In this document: piece by piece, positions 45,791-56,067 of the stretch
How positions within the stretch are numbered: the first letter of the stretch is position 1
Layout: each line of letters starts with the position of its first letter
Assembly (NCBI RefSeq): GCF_000160455.2
Contig: NZ_ACJX03000001.1
Coordinates: 1,746,001 to 1,810,000 of the forward strand
DNA: 64,000 nt
Direction of reading: 5' to 3'
Source: Acetomicrobium hydrogeniformans ATCC BAA-1850
GTDB lineage: Bacteria > Synergistota > Synergistia > Synergistales > Acetomicrobiaceae
The notes under the pieces: model-generated
What the model saw: only the letters and a program-made list of their open reading frames with translations
The model's database searches: none
Told to the model about the DNA's origin: nothing
Translations under genes and position numbers: made by a program

Positions 45791-47815
45791 ATGAAGTACC
45801 AAGGAGAAGGCCAAAAAAAATTTGAGCTAGTAGCTCCCTGGAAACCGGCCGGGGACCAGCCACTCGCCATAGAAAAATTGGCCTTGGGCTTGAAGCAGGG
45901 CACGAGGTATCAAACTCTCCTTGGAGTTACGGGAAGCGGAAAAACCTTCACTATAGCGAATGTGATCGAGAAGATCCAAAGGCCGGTCTTGGTAATAGCT
46001 CACAACAAAACGCTAGCTGCACAGCTATACAGTGAATTTAAGGATTTCTTTCCTAATAACGAAGTCCATTATTTCGTTAGCTATTATGATTACTACCAAC
46101 CCGAGGCATATTTACCATCGCAGGACATCTATATAGAAAAGGACGCTTCTATAAACGAAAGGATCGAAAAATTGAGATTGGCTACAACCAAGGCTTTGCT
46201 GGAAAGAAGAGATGTCATTGTAGTCGCAAGTGTGTCCTGTATATATGGTTTGGGAAGGCGAAAGTCCTACGAAGAGGCAATCTTTAGGTTTTCTGTCGGC
46301 GATAATATTAACCGAAAGGACTTCTTCAAGAGATTGCTCGACAACTATTACGAGCGTAACGATACGACGCTAGAGCCTGGAACATTCCGTGGACGAGGCG
46401 ATGTCGTCGAAGTTTATCCTGCTTATAGCGATACAGCGTTACGTGTTTTCTTTTTCGATGACGAAATAGAGAGAATAGAGGAGATTGACCCCCTATGGGG
46501 TAAGACAATTGTCGAAAAGGATTGCGCTGCCGTATTTCCTGCTCAACACTACGTTACAACCCATGATTCAATTAAAAAGGCGTTAAAAGCAATTGAAGAA
46601 GAATTGGATTTCCGTGTAGCGGAGCTTCAATCGGAGGGTAAACTATTGGAGGCGCAACGTTTGTCGACTCGGACTCGTTATGATATGCAAATGTTATCCG
46701 AAGTTGGTTATTGTTCAGGTATAGAGAACTATTCAAGACATCTGGATGGCAGAAATCCGGGGGAACCGCCGGGAACCCTTCTGGATTTCTTCCCTGGCGA
46801 TTTTGTCATGGTAATAGATGAGTCTCACATAACCGTTCCTCAAATCAGAGGGATGTACAATGGCGATGTTTCCAGAAAGAAGACGCTGGTGGAACATGGC
46901 TTCAGATTGCCTTCCTGTCTCGACAACAGGCCACTCCGGTGGGAGGAGTTCGAAGAATATATGAAACAAGTAATTTTCGTGTCGGCAACCCCCGGTGATT
47001 ATGAATTATCGACATCGGAACAGGTAGTTGAGCTGCTTGTTAGACCCACAGGGATATTAGATCCCAAAGTAGAGGTAGTTCCTGCAAAACATCAACTTGA
47101 CGATTTGCTCTATCGGCTTAAAGGGTGTCTGAAAGAAAACAAGAGAGTATTGGTCAATACTTTGACAAAGCGATCAGCTGAGGATTTGGCGGAATATCTT
47201 GCTGGATTGGGATATAAAGTGAAATACATCCATTCTGAATTCGATACCTTTGAAAGGGCCGAGCTGCTTCGTGATCTCAGGATTGGCACCATTGACATTT
47301 TGGTGGGAGTAAATTTACTGAGAGAGGGCCTCGATCTTCCTGAGGTAAGCTTGGTTGCCATACTCGATGCAGACAGGGAAGGTTTCTTGCGTTCTTCTCG
47401 CTCCATTATTCAGATGATCGGAAGGGCGGCAAGACATGCGGCAGGTATGGTAGTTCTCTATGCCGACGAAATGACGGAAAGCATTAAGGTGGCAGTAAGC
47501 GAGACAGAACGTCGAAGAAAAATACAGGAAGCCTTTAACATCGAACACGGAATTGAGCCGAAGAGCATTGTTAAACCCATTGTACATCTTTTGCCGGAAG
47601 AGCTCTTGGAAAAAAGAGAGGGCGAAGGAGATCACGGGGCGGTTCCAAGGCCCAGCGAAGTGTCTCTCGAAGAACTGGAGCGCATGATGTGGGATGCCGT
47701 TGCAAAACTTAACTTCGAAGAGGCTGCGAGATTGCGAGATTTGATCAGCGATATCAAGGGAGGAAGAATTACGCGTGGAACAGTACATAATCGTAAAAGG
47801 AGCAAGACAGCATAA
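45791..47815 (+). CDS. uvrB: UvrABC system protein B
   Basis: 674-residue damage-verification helicase of nucleotide excision repair. Walker A is GVTGSGKTFTIAN near residue 40. The beta-hairpin with its row of tyrosines (VSYYDYYQPEAYLP) inserts between DNA strands, and helicase motifs DESH and SIIQMIGRAARH follow. A C-terminal UVR motif (LERMMWDAVAKLNFEEAARL) would contact the matching UVR of UvrC. ATG 45791 is 11 bases after GAGGTGG; an in-frame GTG at 45776 lies inside that site. The 3' end overlaps uvrA by 41 bases. Confidence 0.98.
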   Translation: MKYQGEGQKKFELVAPWKPAGDQPLAIEKLALGLKQGTRYQTLLGVTGSGKTFTIANVIEKIQRPVLVIAHNKTLAAQLYSEFKDFFPNNEVHYFVSYYDYYQPEAYLPSQDIYIEKDASINERIEKLRLATTKALLERRDVIVVASVSCIYGLGRRKSYEEAIFRFSVGDNINRKDFFKRLLDNYYERNDTTLEPGTFRGRGDVVEVYPAYSDTALRVFFFDDEIERIEEIDPLWGKTIVEKDCAAVFPAQHYVTTHDSIKKALKAIEEELDFRVAELQSEGKLLEAQRLSTRTRYDMQMLSEVGYCSGIENYSRHLDGRNPGEPPGTLLDFFPGDFVMVIDESHITVPQIRGMYNGDVSRKKTLVEHGFRLPSCLDNRPLRWEEFEEYMKQVIFVSATPGDYELSTSEQVVELLVRPTGILDPKVEVVPAKHQLDDLLYRLKGCLKENKRVLVNTLTKRSAEDLAEYLAGLGYKVKYIHSEFDTFERAELLRDLRIGTIDILVGVNLLREGLDLPEVSLVAILDADREGFLRSSRSIIQMIGRAARHAAGMVVLYADEMTESIKVAVSETERRRKIQEAFNIEHGIEPKSIVKPIVHLLPEELLEKREGEGDHGAVPRPSEVSLEELERMMWDAVAKLNFEEAARLRDLISDIKGGRITRGTVHNRKRSKTA

Positions 47816-50615
47816 TTTAAAAAACATAAATATCAAGATCCCCAAAAACAAAATGGTGGTGATAACAGGGCCATCGGGATCGGGTAAATCGTCGCTGGCA
47901 TTTGATACCATATATGCAGAGGGTCAACGCAGGTACGTCGAATCTCTGTCGGCCTTCGCGAGGCAGTTTTTGGGTATACAAGATAAACCTGATGTAGATG
48001 ACATATCCGGTTTGTCGCCGGCTATATCGATAGAACAAAAGGGAATATCTCACAATCCACGTTCAACAGTTGGAACAGTTACCGAAATTTACGATTATTT
48101 GAGACTTTTGTATGGCAGAGCAGGAGTGCCATATTGTCACATATGCGGTCACGAAGTGCATCGCTATACTGTGGACGAAATAGTAGACTTAGTGTTGAAT
48201 AAATGGAAGGATAGAAGGCTTACGATACTTGCTCCAGTGGTCAAGGGGAAAAAGGGAGAACACAAAAATCTATTTTTGAAGTTGCGACAAGCAGGTTACG
48301 TAAGAGTTCGGGTTGATGGTCAGGTTCTTTGGCTTGAAGAGGAAATAGCTCTGGATAAAAACAGACCACACAATATAGAAGTTGTTTTGGATCGTATAAA
48401 AGCCCATGAAAGCAGAAGAGATCGTTTGAGCGAGGCTGTTGAAAAATCCTTCGAATTAGCCGAGGGGTTTGTTCTTTTTCTAATAGACGAAATAGAGGAG
48501 GAACTGTTAACTAATAAATTCGTGTGCCCCGATTGCGGAATATCTATCCCGGAAATAGAGCCCAGGCTTTTTTCCTTCAATAGCCCCTATGGCGCATGCC
48601 CCTCTTGTTCGGGAATCGGAAGTTATGAGTACTTTTCTAAAGAATTTGCAATAGATCCTGAAAGAAAGGTATTAGAAGGTGCCATTATACCTTGGGGCAA
48701 AAATCATTACATGTTAAGGCGCTTGGAGGCTATAGCGAAAAAGAAGGGATGGAACTTAGACCTCCCCTTTAAGTCATTGCCCAAATATGTCGTTGAGATG
48801 GTAATAAACGGTTCAAACGATAGAGCTCCAATGACATATAGAGAACATGGCGAAGAATTTACTTATATGGGGCGATATGAAGGTTTAATTCCTTGGTTAG
48901 AAAGGCGCTGGAGAGAGACTGAGTCGGACAACGTCAAAGAGGAACTTTCCAAATTCAGGACGGAAGATATATGCGAAAGCTGTGGTGGAAAGCGATTGCG
49001 ACCGGAAGCTTTGGCGGTCAAGATAGCGGGTTATACAATTGGTGACATGGTAGAAATGCAGGTCGCTAATTTAGTCAATGTAGTCAACAAAATAAGATCA
49101 GAGGAGAGCAAATGGGAAAAAGTTGTACGTCCTGTCGTCGAGGAACTACTTAAGAGGCTTTCCTTTCTCGTTGATGTAGGAGTTGGCTATTTGACGTTAA
49201 ATAGAAGGGCCGATACTTTGAGCGGCGGGGAAAGCCAGCGAATTCACCTTGCTACTCAGATAGGATCGAAGTTGACCGGAGTTCTCTATGTATTAGACGA
49301 GCCGACTATCGGACTTCACTCTAGAGATACAAACAGGTTGCTAAAAACGTTGGAATCGATAAAAGATCTGGGCAATAGCATTATCATCGTTGAACATGAC
49401 AGAGAAGTAATGATGGCTGCAGATCATATCATAGAGCTGGGCCCGGAGGCAGGAGAGAGAGGGGGAGAGATTGTATTTGAAGGTTCTAGCGATGAGATTA
49501 AAAATTCCTGCTGTCTCTCTGCCCGCTACCTGCGCGGAGAAAGCTCTGGCGTTGTCTTCCCTCCCGGCAACAGCAGGCGGAAGCCAAAAGGATATATAAA
49601 GATATACGGAGCCGAAGAGAATAACTTAAAATCTATTGATGTTTCGATTCCGCTGGGCGGCCTGGTCTGTATAAGCGGAGTTTCTGGCTCAGGCAAAAGT
49701 ACTTTGCTTTATGAAATAATATTTAAAGGCATCAAAAAACTTATAGATAGCGATTTTAGAGCAAGAGTGGGCAAACATAGAACTATCGAAGGGTACTCTC
49801 AAGTTCAAAATGTTGTTCTCATTGACCAAAGCCCTATTGGTCGGACGCCAAGGTCTAATCCTGCAACGTACACTGGCGTCTTTACTCATATAAGGGAATT
49901 TTACTCCATGCTTCCGGAAGCTAAGCTGAGAGGTTATTCTGTGGGGAGATTTAGTTTTAACGTCAAAGGCGGCAGATGCGAAGCCTGTAAGGGAGAAGGA
50001 GTAGTGCGCGTTCCCATGCTCTTTATGCCCGATGCTTACGTGACATGTGAAGTATGTAAGGGGAAACGCTACAACAGGGAAACCCTAGAAGTAAAGTTTA
50101 AAGGCAAAAACATAACTGACGTTCTCGATATGACGGTAGATGAGGCCTGCGAGTTCTTTAAGGATATTCCGAAGATCGAAAAGAAACTTTCCGTCATAAA
50201 AGAGGCCGGATTGGGTTATATACGTCTCGGTCAACCGGCACCTACCTTAAGCGGAGGCGAAGCTCAAAGGGTTAAACTCGCCACAGAGCTTGCCAAGCAA
50301 TTCAGGGGCTCCACCCTATATCTTTTGGATGAACCGACAACAGGGTTGCATTATAGCGATGTAAAAAAGTTGCTCTTACTTTTGCATAGATTGGTCGATC
50401 AAGGTAACACAGTTGTGGCGATAGAGCACAATTTAGATTTTATTGCCTCCTGTGACTACATAGTTGATTTGGGACCGGAAGGCGGAGATGGCGGTGGCTA
50501 CGTGGTTGCTGTGGGGATGCCTGAAGAGTTGGCCGAGAACGAACGTAGCTATACAGGTAAATATTTATCTTCCTTTTTGGGAGATATTAGAGGGGGAAGG
50601 TATTTAGTATCATGA
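47775..50615 (+). CDS. uvrA: UvrABC system protein A
   Basis: 946-residue damage-recognition ATPase with two ABC modules. Walker A motifs GPSGSGKSSLAFD (near 35) and GVSGSGKSTLLYE (near 638), two LSGGE signatures and two Walker B segments (VLDEPTIGLH, LLDEPTTGLH) are present. Zinc modules are visible: CPDCG with CPSCSG, and CEACKGEG with CEVCKGKR; an additional CHICGH occurs near 118. Start GTG 47775 lies within uvrB after GGGAGG. uvrB and uvrA are coupled here whereas uvrC is 43 kb away. Confidence 0.98.
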   Translation: MEQYIIVKGARQHNLKNINIKIPKNKMVVITGPSGSGKSSLAFDTIYAEGQRRYVESLSAFARQFLGIQDKPDVDDISGLSPAISIEQKGISHNPRSTVGTVTEIYDYLRLLYGRAGVPYCHICGHEVHRYTVDEIVDLVLNKWKDRRLTILAPVVKGKKGEHKNLFLKLRQAGYVRVRVDGQVLWLEEEIALDKNRPHNIEVVLDRIKAHESRRDRLSEAVEKSFELAEGFVLFLIDEIEEELLTNKFVCPDCGISIPEIEPRLFSFNSPYGACPSCSGIGSYEYFSKEFAIDPERKVLEGAIIPWGKNHYMLRRLEAIAKKKGWNLDLPFKSLPKYVVEMVINGSNDRAPMTYREHGEEFTYMGRYEGLIPWLERRWRETESDNVKEELSKFRTEDICESCGGKRLRPEALAVKIAGYTIGDMVEMQVANLVNVVNKIRSEESKWEKVVRPVVEELLKRLSFLVDVGVGYLTLNRRADTLSGGESQRIHLATQIGSKLTGVLYVLDEPTIGLHSRDTNRLLKTLESIKDLGNSIIIVEHDREVMMAADHIIELGPEAGERGGEIVFEGSSDEIKNSCCLSARYLRGESSGVVFPPGNSRRKPKGYIKIYGAEENNLKSIDVSIPLGGLVCISGVSGSGKSTLLYEIIFKGIKKLIDSDFRARVGKHRTIEGYSQVQNVVLIDQSPIGRTPRSNPATYTGVFTHIREFYSMLPEAKLRGYSVGRFSFNVKGGRCEACKGEGVVRVPMLFMPDAYVTCEVCKGKRYNRETLEVKFKGKNITDVLDMTVDEACEFFKDIPKIEKKLSVIKEAGLGYIRLGQPAPTLSGGEAQRVKLATELAKQFRGSTLYLLDEPTTGLHYSDVKKLLLLLHRLVDQGNTVVAIEHNLDFIASCDYIVDLGPEGGDGGGYVVAVGMPEELAENERSYTGKYLSSFLGDIRGGRYLVS

Positions 50616-51388
50616 GAGACTCCGGCATCGAAGATATATGTTACGGGCGCCATCCTGTGATAGCTCTTTTGGAGGAATCGCCGCATCGTTGTCATAAGAT
50701 ATTGATATCAGAAGGAATTAACAAAAAGCTTGTTGATGACATTTACGATAGGGCACGCAAGAATGGCATTCCTGTTCTGAAGGTAGATAATAAAACTCTC
50801 GACAGAGTATCGGGAGGGGCCTCTCATCAAGGGGTATTAGCCTATATTTCCCAAGGAAATTTGGGTGATATCAATCAATTGATAGACAGAATAACAGAAA
50901 AAAAGGATAACTCCCTTGTTGTAGTTGCAGATAAAATAAAAGATCCTAACAACCTTGGGGCTATAATCAGGAGCGCAGAAGTCTTTGGGGCTTTGGGCGT
51001 GATTTTCCCAAAGCGCAACAGTGCTTATCCAAGCAGTGCGGTGCATAAAAGCAGTGCCGGCGCGAGTATGCGTGTTATGATGGTTTCTGTGAGCAACTTG
51101 GTGAGTGCTATAAAGAGGCTGCAGGAAAACGGGATGTGGGTTGTGGGGTTGGACCAGAGAGCTGACAGATACCTCTGGGATGAGCCTTCGATCAGAGGTA
51201 AGCTCACCCTGGTGGTTGGTTCGGAAGAGGCTGGCATTTCTCCGATCGTTGCTAGGGCTTGCGATGATATAAGATCTATACCTATGTTTGGGAAGACGGG
51301 GTCCTTAAATGCTGCAGTAGCGGCAAGCATAGGCATGTATGAATGGATGGAAAGCGTTGTAAAAGGTGGAGAAGGTAGGGATGGTTAA
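50612..51388 (+). CDS. rlmB: 23S rRNA 2'-O-methyltransferase RlmB-like (SpoU/TrmH family)
   Basis: 258-residue SPOUT methyltransferase. An N-terminal substrate-binding domain (about 8-80; CYGRHPVIALLEE) precedes the knotted catalytic domain with DKIKDPNNLGAIIRSAEVFG, LVVGSEEAGI and IPMFGKTGSLNAAVAASIGM motifs. RlmB methylates G2251 of 23S rRNA; a tRNA target cannot be excluded from sequence alone. ATG 50612 overlaps the uvrA stop by four bases. Confidence 0.92.
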   Translation: MRDSGIEDICYGRHPVIALLEESPHRCHKILISEGINKKLVDDIYDRARKNGIPVLKVDNKTLDRVSGGASHQGVLAYISQGNLGDINQLIDRITEKKDNSLVVVADKIKDPNNLGAIIRSAEVFGALGVIFPKRNSAYPSSAVHKSSAGASMRVMMVSVSNLVSAIKRLQENGMWVVGLDQRADRYLWDEPSIRGKLTLVVGSEEAGISPIVARACDDIRSIPMFGKTGSLNAAVAASIGMYEWMESVVKGGEGRDG

Positions 51389-51629
51389 ATACAAATCGGC
51401 TCTATGTAAACTTTTGCTGCGCGTAAACGAATCCGATATTTTCTATTTGAGCGCTATTGTCGACGGTTATGATAACTTAGGGTATGTCAGAAAAGAAGAA
51501 GCTCCCAATGGGCATGTTTGGTTTTATTATGCCGGCGATATGGAAGAAGAGGTTTATGAGTTGATATCGTTGCTTAGAAGCGAAATAGATGATTTCCAGG
51601 TCGCAGGGGGAAGTATAAGAATTGAATAG
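51381..51629 (+). CDS. DUF4911-like small protein
   Basis: 82-residue protein with a ferredoxin-like alternation of strands and helices: LLLRVNESDIFYLSAIVDGY, then VWFYYAGDMEEEVYELISLL. It resembles the DUF4911 family, whose function is unknown. No Cys clusters or membrane segments are present. ATG 51381 has GGTGGA 10 bases upstream; an in-frame GTG at 51366 is possible. It overlaps rlmB by 8 bases and is followed by tldD, so it is part of the same transcript. Confidence 0.72.
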   Translation: MVKYKSALCKLLLRVNESDIFYLSAIVDGYDNLGYVRKEEAPNGHVWFYYAGDMEEEVYELISLLRSEIDDFQVAGGSIRIE

Positions 51630-51640
51630 GGGTGATCCCT

Positions 51641-53002
51641 TTGTCTGTTAATGCTCTTGTCGAAGCACTAATTTCCTTGGGACGCAAAAAAGATATTTTT
51701 TGCGATCTTTATATCCAGAGTTCTTTTGGCCATAGCATATCTGTTGAAGATGGCAGAACTGAAGAGATAACATCAGGAAGCGCCGGAGGTAGCGGATTTC
51801 GTCTCCTATGCGACGGAAAGACTCACTATGGTCACGTTCACGGTATTACGTCCGATGTGGCAGTAAAGTTAGTTGATGATGTCATTAAAACGATAAATAT
51901 CAATTGCCCTTTACCCATGCCTGCGCCGGAACCCCTTGTAAAACAGGAACAGCTTACGAATGCACAAATTGATAGCGCTATGTTAAGGGAAATACATCAT
52001 AATCTCGTAAAAGAAAGTAAATATATAAAAAAGGTAACCTTAAGGCTGAGCACCTCTGAAAAAGAAATAACTATTATTAACAGTCGGGGAGATTTAGTTA
52101 GAGATACCAGGTATTCATCTCGCTTTTCTGCCCACATCGTCGTGGAAAAAGACGGCAAGCTCTTTTCGGGGTACGAGTCAAGAGGATTCAGCCTTCCTTT
52201 TGCAAAGTTTTTAGAAAGAACGGATACAACGTCAACAGCTTTAAAAGCTGCCAAAAGGGCCTTGCTTGGTCCAGAATGTTCTCCTTGTCCAGCAGGGAAG
52301 ATACCCGTAGTTCTATCAGGAGAGGCAGGGGGGACGATGATTCATGAGGCTTGTGGCCATGCCTTGGAAGGCGATATAGTCTATAAAAATCGCTCCGTTT
52401 TTAAGGATAGGATTGGTGAAGTGGTTGCCAATCCGGCCGTTACATTAATAGATGATGCCACTATCGAAGGTGCTTTTGGGTCGTATAAATTTGACGATGA
52501 GGGCACGCCTGCCCAAAGGACTATCTTGATTGAAGATGGAATATTAAAGGCGTATATGGCAGACGTATTTTGTAATAAAATGTGGGGACTTCCCCTGACT
52601 GGCAATGGAAGAAGGGAATCCTATACTTCTTATCCCATAACCAGGATGTCAAATACCTTTCTCTTGCCGGGAAATATGGAAAAGGGGGAAATCATCTCGC
52701 GAGTTTCTTTCGGGCTTTACGCTCAAAAGATGGGTGGCGGTGAGACGGATCCCACAACCGGTGATTTTGTCTTTAATGTGGAAGAGGCATACCTCATCGA
52801 GGATGGGAAGATAACCGTTCCGGTAAAAGGTGCTATCCTGGTTGGGAACGGGCCTCAAGTGTTGAAAGATATTTTGGCCGTTGGAAGCGATCTAGAACTT
52901 GATGTCGGCTTTTGTGGAAAAAACGGCCAATCCGTTCCAGTGACGGATGGTCAGCCAACAGTTCTCATAAAAGAGCTAGTCGTAGGAGGAAGCGATATTT
53001 AA
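51641..53002 (+). CDS. tldD: TldD family metalloprotease
   Basis: 453-residue subunit of the TldD/TldE protease, which degrades unstructured peptides and matures some ribosomal peptides. The zinc motif HEACGH (in MIHEACGHALEGD) is intact, followed by the GSYKFDDEGTPAQRTILIED segment. The C-terminal beta-rich part is complete. No TldE partner is in the window. TTG 51641 is chosen because GGGGTGATC at 51629-51637 is the best ribosome-binding site; GTG 51632 is within it. Confidence 0.93.
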   Translation: MSVNALVEALISLGRKKDIFCDLYIQSSFGHSISVEDGRTEEITSGSAGGSGFRLLCDGKTHYGHVHGITSDVAVKLVDDVIKTININCPLPMPAPEPLVKQEQLTNAQIDSAMLREIHHNLVKESKYIKKVTLRLSTSEKEITIINSRGDLVRDTRYSSRFSAHIVVEKDGKLFSGYESRGFSLPFAKFLERTDTTSTALKAAKRALLGPECSPCPAGKIPVVLSGEAGGTMIHEACGHALEGDIVYKNRSVFKDRIGEVVANPAVTLIDDATIEGAFGSYKFDDEGTPAQRTILIEDGILKAYMADVFCNKMWGLPLTGNGRRESYTSYPITRMSNTFLLPGNMEKGEIISRVSFGLYAQKMGGGETDPTTGDFVFNVEEAYLIEDGKITVPVKGAILVGNGPQVLKDILAVGSDLELDVGFCGKNGQSVPVTDGQPTVLIKELVVGGSDI

Positions 53003-55351
53003 ATGTCAGACCGCTATTCGAGAAGGGCAAAAGGCAGGTCAAAAACGAATAAAAGAGGAATTAAAGAGCGGGTAGGCGGATTGACTCATACCCTGAAAGC
53101 AGCCTTTGTTGACTTTTTTAACGAAGAGAGATGCCATGTTAGGATGCAAAGAGCAACCAGGATGTTCGAATTTCTTTTGATTCTTCTTCTTTTCGTTACT
53201 ATTTACCTAATTACAAGCATATTTACTCCATGGACAGGCTTTATCGGCGAGCGATCAAAGGAGTTTCTAACGGGAAAATGGGGTCTTGCCTCATTAATTC
53301 CGCTGTTTTATTTAAGTTATATATGTATTGTGCTCTTGGCTAAGCGAAAGGTTTCGGCCATATTGGCTCAAACTGGTATAGTGTTTTTGTCTTTTTTGAT
53401 TCTCGAGCTATTCCTCGGTTTGATATACATAAATAATCCAAACACTTTTGATATAACCTTTTGCGGAACCTGGGGTTATTTCATTGCATCAATATCGCTT
53501 CAAAGCGTTGGACCTCTTGGTATTTCTCTTTTTGGATTGATGTTGGCAATCACGCTTTTTTTTCTCCATGGAAAGGGAGATTTCACGGAGTTCATTTCAG
53601 CCTTGAAATTACCTTTTTCAAGGCTTCGCCGTAAATTAAAAGATTTTTATCTATCTTTATTCGGAAAGAGGAGCAGACGTGACAAATCCGAATCCATCGA
53701 TTATGGGTTTCAGTCCCATGATGCGATCGATTTTCGCGATCATGCCAAAGAGGTAAGCGAAAGAGTTGCCGATATTGGGCTTCCTCTATCGTCTGTAATC
53801 GGGGAAAAGGCAGATGATATTGTTTCTGAAATTAGCGAAGATGGCTATAGTGCGTTTGAAGTTGACGACGCTGAAGACGGTTTTGTGTTACCTCCCGATG
53901 TGGAACCTGGAAAGTTTCCTCCACCTTTGGATATATTGGGGGCAGCCGTTGACAACGACATAACTGCCGATATCAAGCCCACTTTGGAGCGATACGGGGC
54001 CAAGATAATCGATACTTTGGCCGAATTTGGAATAGAAGCGGAGTTAGCGGATATAGTACAGGGGCCTACGGTAATTCAATTTCGTATACAAATAGCACCT
54101 GGAATAAAAGTCAGCAGGATAGCGGCTTTGTCGAACGATCTGGCATTGGCTTTAGCAGTTCCCAGTCTCAGAGTGGAAGCTCCGATACTGGGACAGCCTT
54201 ATGTGGGCATAGAGATACCGAACCCTAAGCGAAGGGCCGTACATTTGAAAGAGGTCATAGAGTCTCCTAACTTTACGCATTCAAAATATGAATTGCCTTT
54301 ACCGCTTGGCTTGAACGTAGACGGCACTCCCATGGTGGTTGGGCTTGAGAGCCTTCCTCATTTGCTCGTGGCGGGAACAACCGGATCGGGTAAGAGTGTT
54401 TTTATTTCCTCTTGTTTGATTGGAATGTGCTTCGAGAGGCGTCCAGATGAAGTTAAACTGCTTCTCATAGACCCCAAAAGAGTAGAGATGACCTTTTACG
54501 AAAAGCTTCCTCATGTCCTGGCTTCGCCAATAGTGGAGACAAAGGAGGCAGTGGCTGCCCTGGCTTGGGCTATTAACGAAATGGAGCGGAGATACGATCT
54601 CTTTGCAAAAGCACGAGTAAGAAATATCGTGTCTTACAACGAGAAGGTTTTACCGAAGGATAGGCTCTACAATATCGTGATTGTAGTAGACGAATTGGCA
54701 GACTTAATGATGACTTCGCCTAAAGAAGTAGAAGATTATATTTGCAGGTTAGCTCAGATGGCAAGGGCAACGGGGATTCACCTTATTTTGGCTACGCAAC
54801 GACCATCGGTCAATGTAGTGACCGGTTTGATTAAGGCAAATATTCCAGCTCGAGTGGCCTTCGCATTGCCATCCCAGGCCGATTCAAGAACAATCCTCGA
54901 TGTAGGAGGCGCCGAGAAGCTCCTTGGAAAGGGTGACATGCTTTTTCTGTCTCCAAAGTACGCAAAACCCGTCAGAATCCAAGCTCCATGGGTGGATGAG
55001 GACACTATAAATCGCTTTATACAATACACCGTTAACATCTTTGGGGAACCAGAATATATCAACATATCGGAGGAGGGGCAGACGAGCCATGAGGTTGCCT
55101 ATTTGGACGATCCTCTGCTCGAAGAAGCCGTTGAAGTTGTCTTGGCGACAGGTATAGCCTCTGCCAGCAGACTTCAGCGTCAACTTAGGATTGGATTTAC
55201 AAGGGCAGCACGTATTATCGATACCATGGAACAATTGGGCATAGTCGGTCCTCAGGAGGGATCTAAACCTAGGGAAATACTTCTCGATGAAGGTAAGGCA
55301 AGGGAGGTTTTGGCCGAAGCGTTGGGTGGTGAAAGCAGTGGAATTGATTGA
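53003..55351 (+). CDS. ftsK: FtsK/SpoIIIE DNA translocase
   Basis: 782-residue DNA pump for chromosome segregation at the septum. Four transmembrane helices lie in about 50-195, followed by a charged linker (200-310), the alpha and beta motor domains with Walker A GTTGSGKSVF near 461 and Walker B IVIVVDELADLM, and a C-terminal gamma winged helix (LQRQLRIGFTRAARIIDTME) that would read polarity sequences. The start ATG immediately follows the tldD stop; GGAGGAAG is about 10 bases upstream. Length is at the short end for FtsK, matching SpoIIIE-type proteins. Confidence 0.97.
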   Translation: MSDRYSRRAKGRSKTNKRGIKERVGGLTHTLKAAFVDFFNEERCHVRMQRATRMFEFLLILLLFVTIYLITSIFTPWTGFIGERSKEFLTGKWGLASLIPLFYLSYICIVLLAKRKVSAILAQTGIVFLSFLILELFLGLIYINNPNTFDITFCGTWGYFIASISLQSVGPLGISLFGLMLAITLFFLHGKGDFTEFISALKLPFSRLRRKLKDFYLSLFGKRSRRDKSESIDYGFQSHDAIDFRDHAKEVSERVADIGLPLSSVIGEKADDIVSEISEDGYSAFEVDDAEDGFVLPPDVEPGKFPPPLDILGAAVDNDITADIKPTLERYGAKIIDTLAEFGIEAELADIVQGPTVIQFRIQIAPGIKVSRIAALSNDLALALAVPSLRVEAPILGQPYVGIEIPNPKRRAVHLKEVIESPNFTHSKYELPLPLGLNVDGTPMVVGLESLPHLLVAGTTGSGKSVFISSCLIGMCFERRPDEVKLLLIDPKRVEMTFYEKLPHVLASPIVETKEAVAALAWAINEMERRYDLFAKARVRNIVSYNEKVLPKDRLYNIVIVVDELADLMMTSPKEVEDYICRLAQMARATGIHLILATQRPSVNVVTGLIKANIPARVAFALPSQADSRTILDVGGAEKLLGKGDMLFLSPKYAKPVRIQAPWVDEDTINRFIQYTVNIFGEPEYINISEEGQTSHEVAYLDDPLLEEAVEVVLATGIASASRLQRQLRIGFTRAARIIDTMEQLGIVGPQEGSKPREILLDEGKAREVLAEALGGESSGID

Positions 55352-56057
55352 AGTCGATTCTTTTTCGATGCGTAGAACCCCCTCCTTTCGTGACTGCAAG
55401 GTTTTACTGATAGCAGGCGGAAAGCCTCCAAGTGACGCATGGCTGGAAGCTACGACGAGATGTTTTGACGTTTGGGTAGCCGATAGAGGAGTTACCTATT
55501 GCAGAAAATTAAATGTCATACCTAAAGCGATTGTCGGCGACGGAGACAGTTCTCCTTTGGAGGATTGGGCATGGGCTGAGGAGGCTGGAGCGAAAGTTTA
55601 CAGATATCCAAAAGACAAAGATTACACCGACTTACAGCTTGCCATAATGCAAATTAGCAGAAGTTACGGTAGGTCGGTATCTGTCTTTGTTACGGCGGGA
55701 CTAGGCGGCAGATTGGACCACTCTTTGAGCAATATTTTTAGCTTGCGATTGGCAGAAAAATGGGGAGTGGATGCTGCTGGTTTTCTTGACGAAGAGGAAT
55801 CCCTTATACTGCTAAGGGGCGGGGAGGAATTGAAATTGCATTTTTACAATAAGCCTCTTGCTATCTCCCTTTTGTCTCTAACCCCGTGCTCTCACGGGGT
55901 TAGCATAAAAAAAGTTAAATGGGAACTGGATAATGCTACGTTGAGGCTCGATGAACCCTTTGCCGTCAGTAACGAGTTGATAAACGATGAACGAGAAGTT
56001 GATTTAAAGGTCGATAGCGGTTGTGTTGGAGTATATATATGTCTGGGCCCAAAATGA
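55338..56057 (+). CDS. thiN: Thiamine pyrophosphokinase
   Basis: 239-residue kinase making thiamine diphosphate from thiamine. VGDGDSS (near 65) and DKDYTDLQLAI (near 94) are the metal and nucleotide motifs; GLGGRLDHSLSN (near 123) is the third signature. GTG 55338 is 6 bases after GGTGGTGA and overlaps ftsK by 14 bases. Within the coding region, 55878-55903 is a perfect 11-bp inverted repeat with a 4-base loop followed by an A-rich run, unusual inside a gene. Confidence 0.92.
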   Translation: MELIEVDSFSMRRTPSFRDCKVLLIAGGKPPSDAWLEATTRCFDVWVADRGVTYCRKLNVIPKAIVGDGDSSPLEDWAWAEEAGAKVYRYPKDKDYTDLQLAIMQISRSYGRSVSVFVTAGLGGRLDHSLSNIFSLRLAEKWGVDAAGFLDEEESLILLRGGEELKLHFYNKPLAISLLSLTPCSHGVSIKKVKWELDNATLRLDEPFAVSNELINDEREVDLKVDSGCVGVYICLGPK

Positions 56058-56067
56058 ATATTATAAA

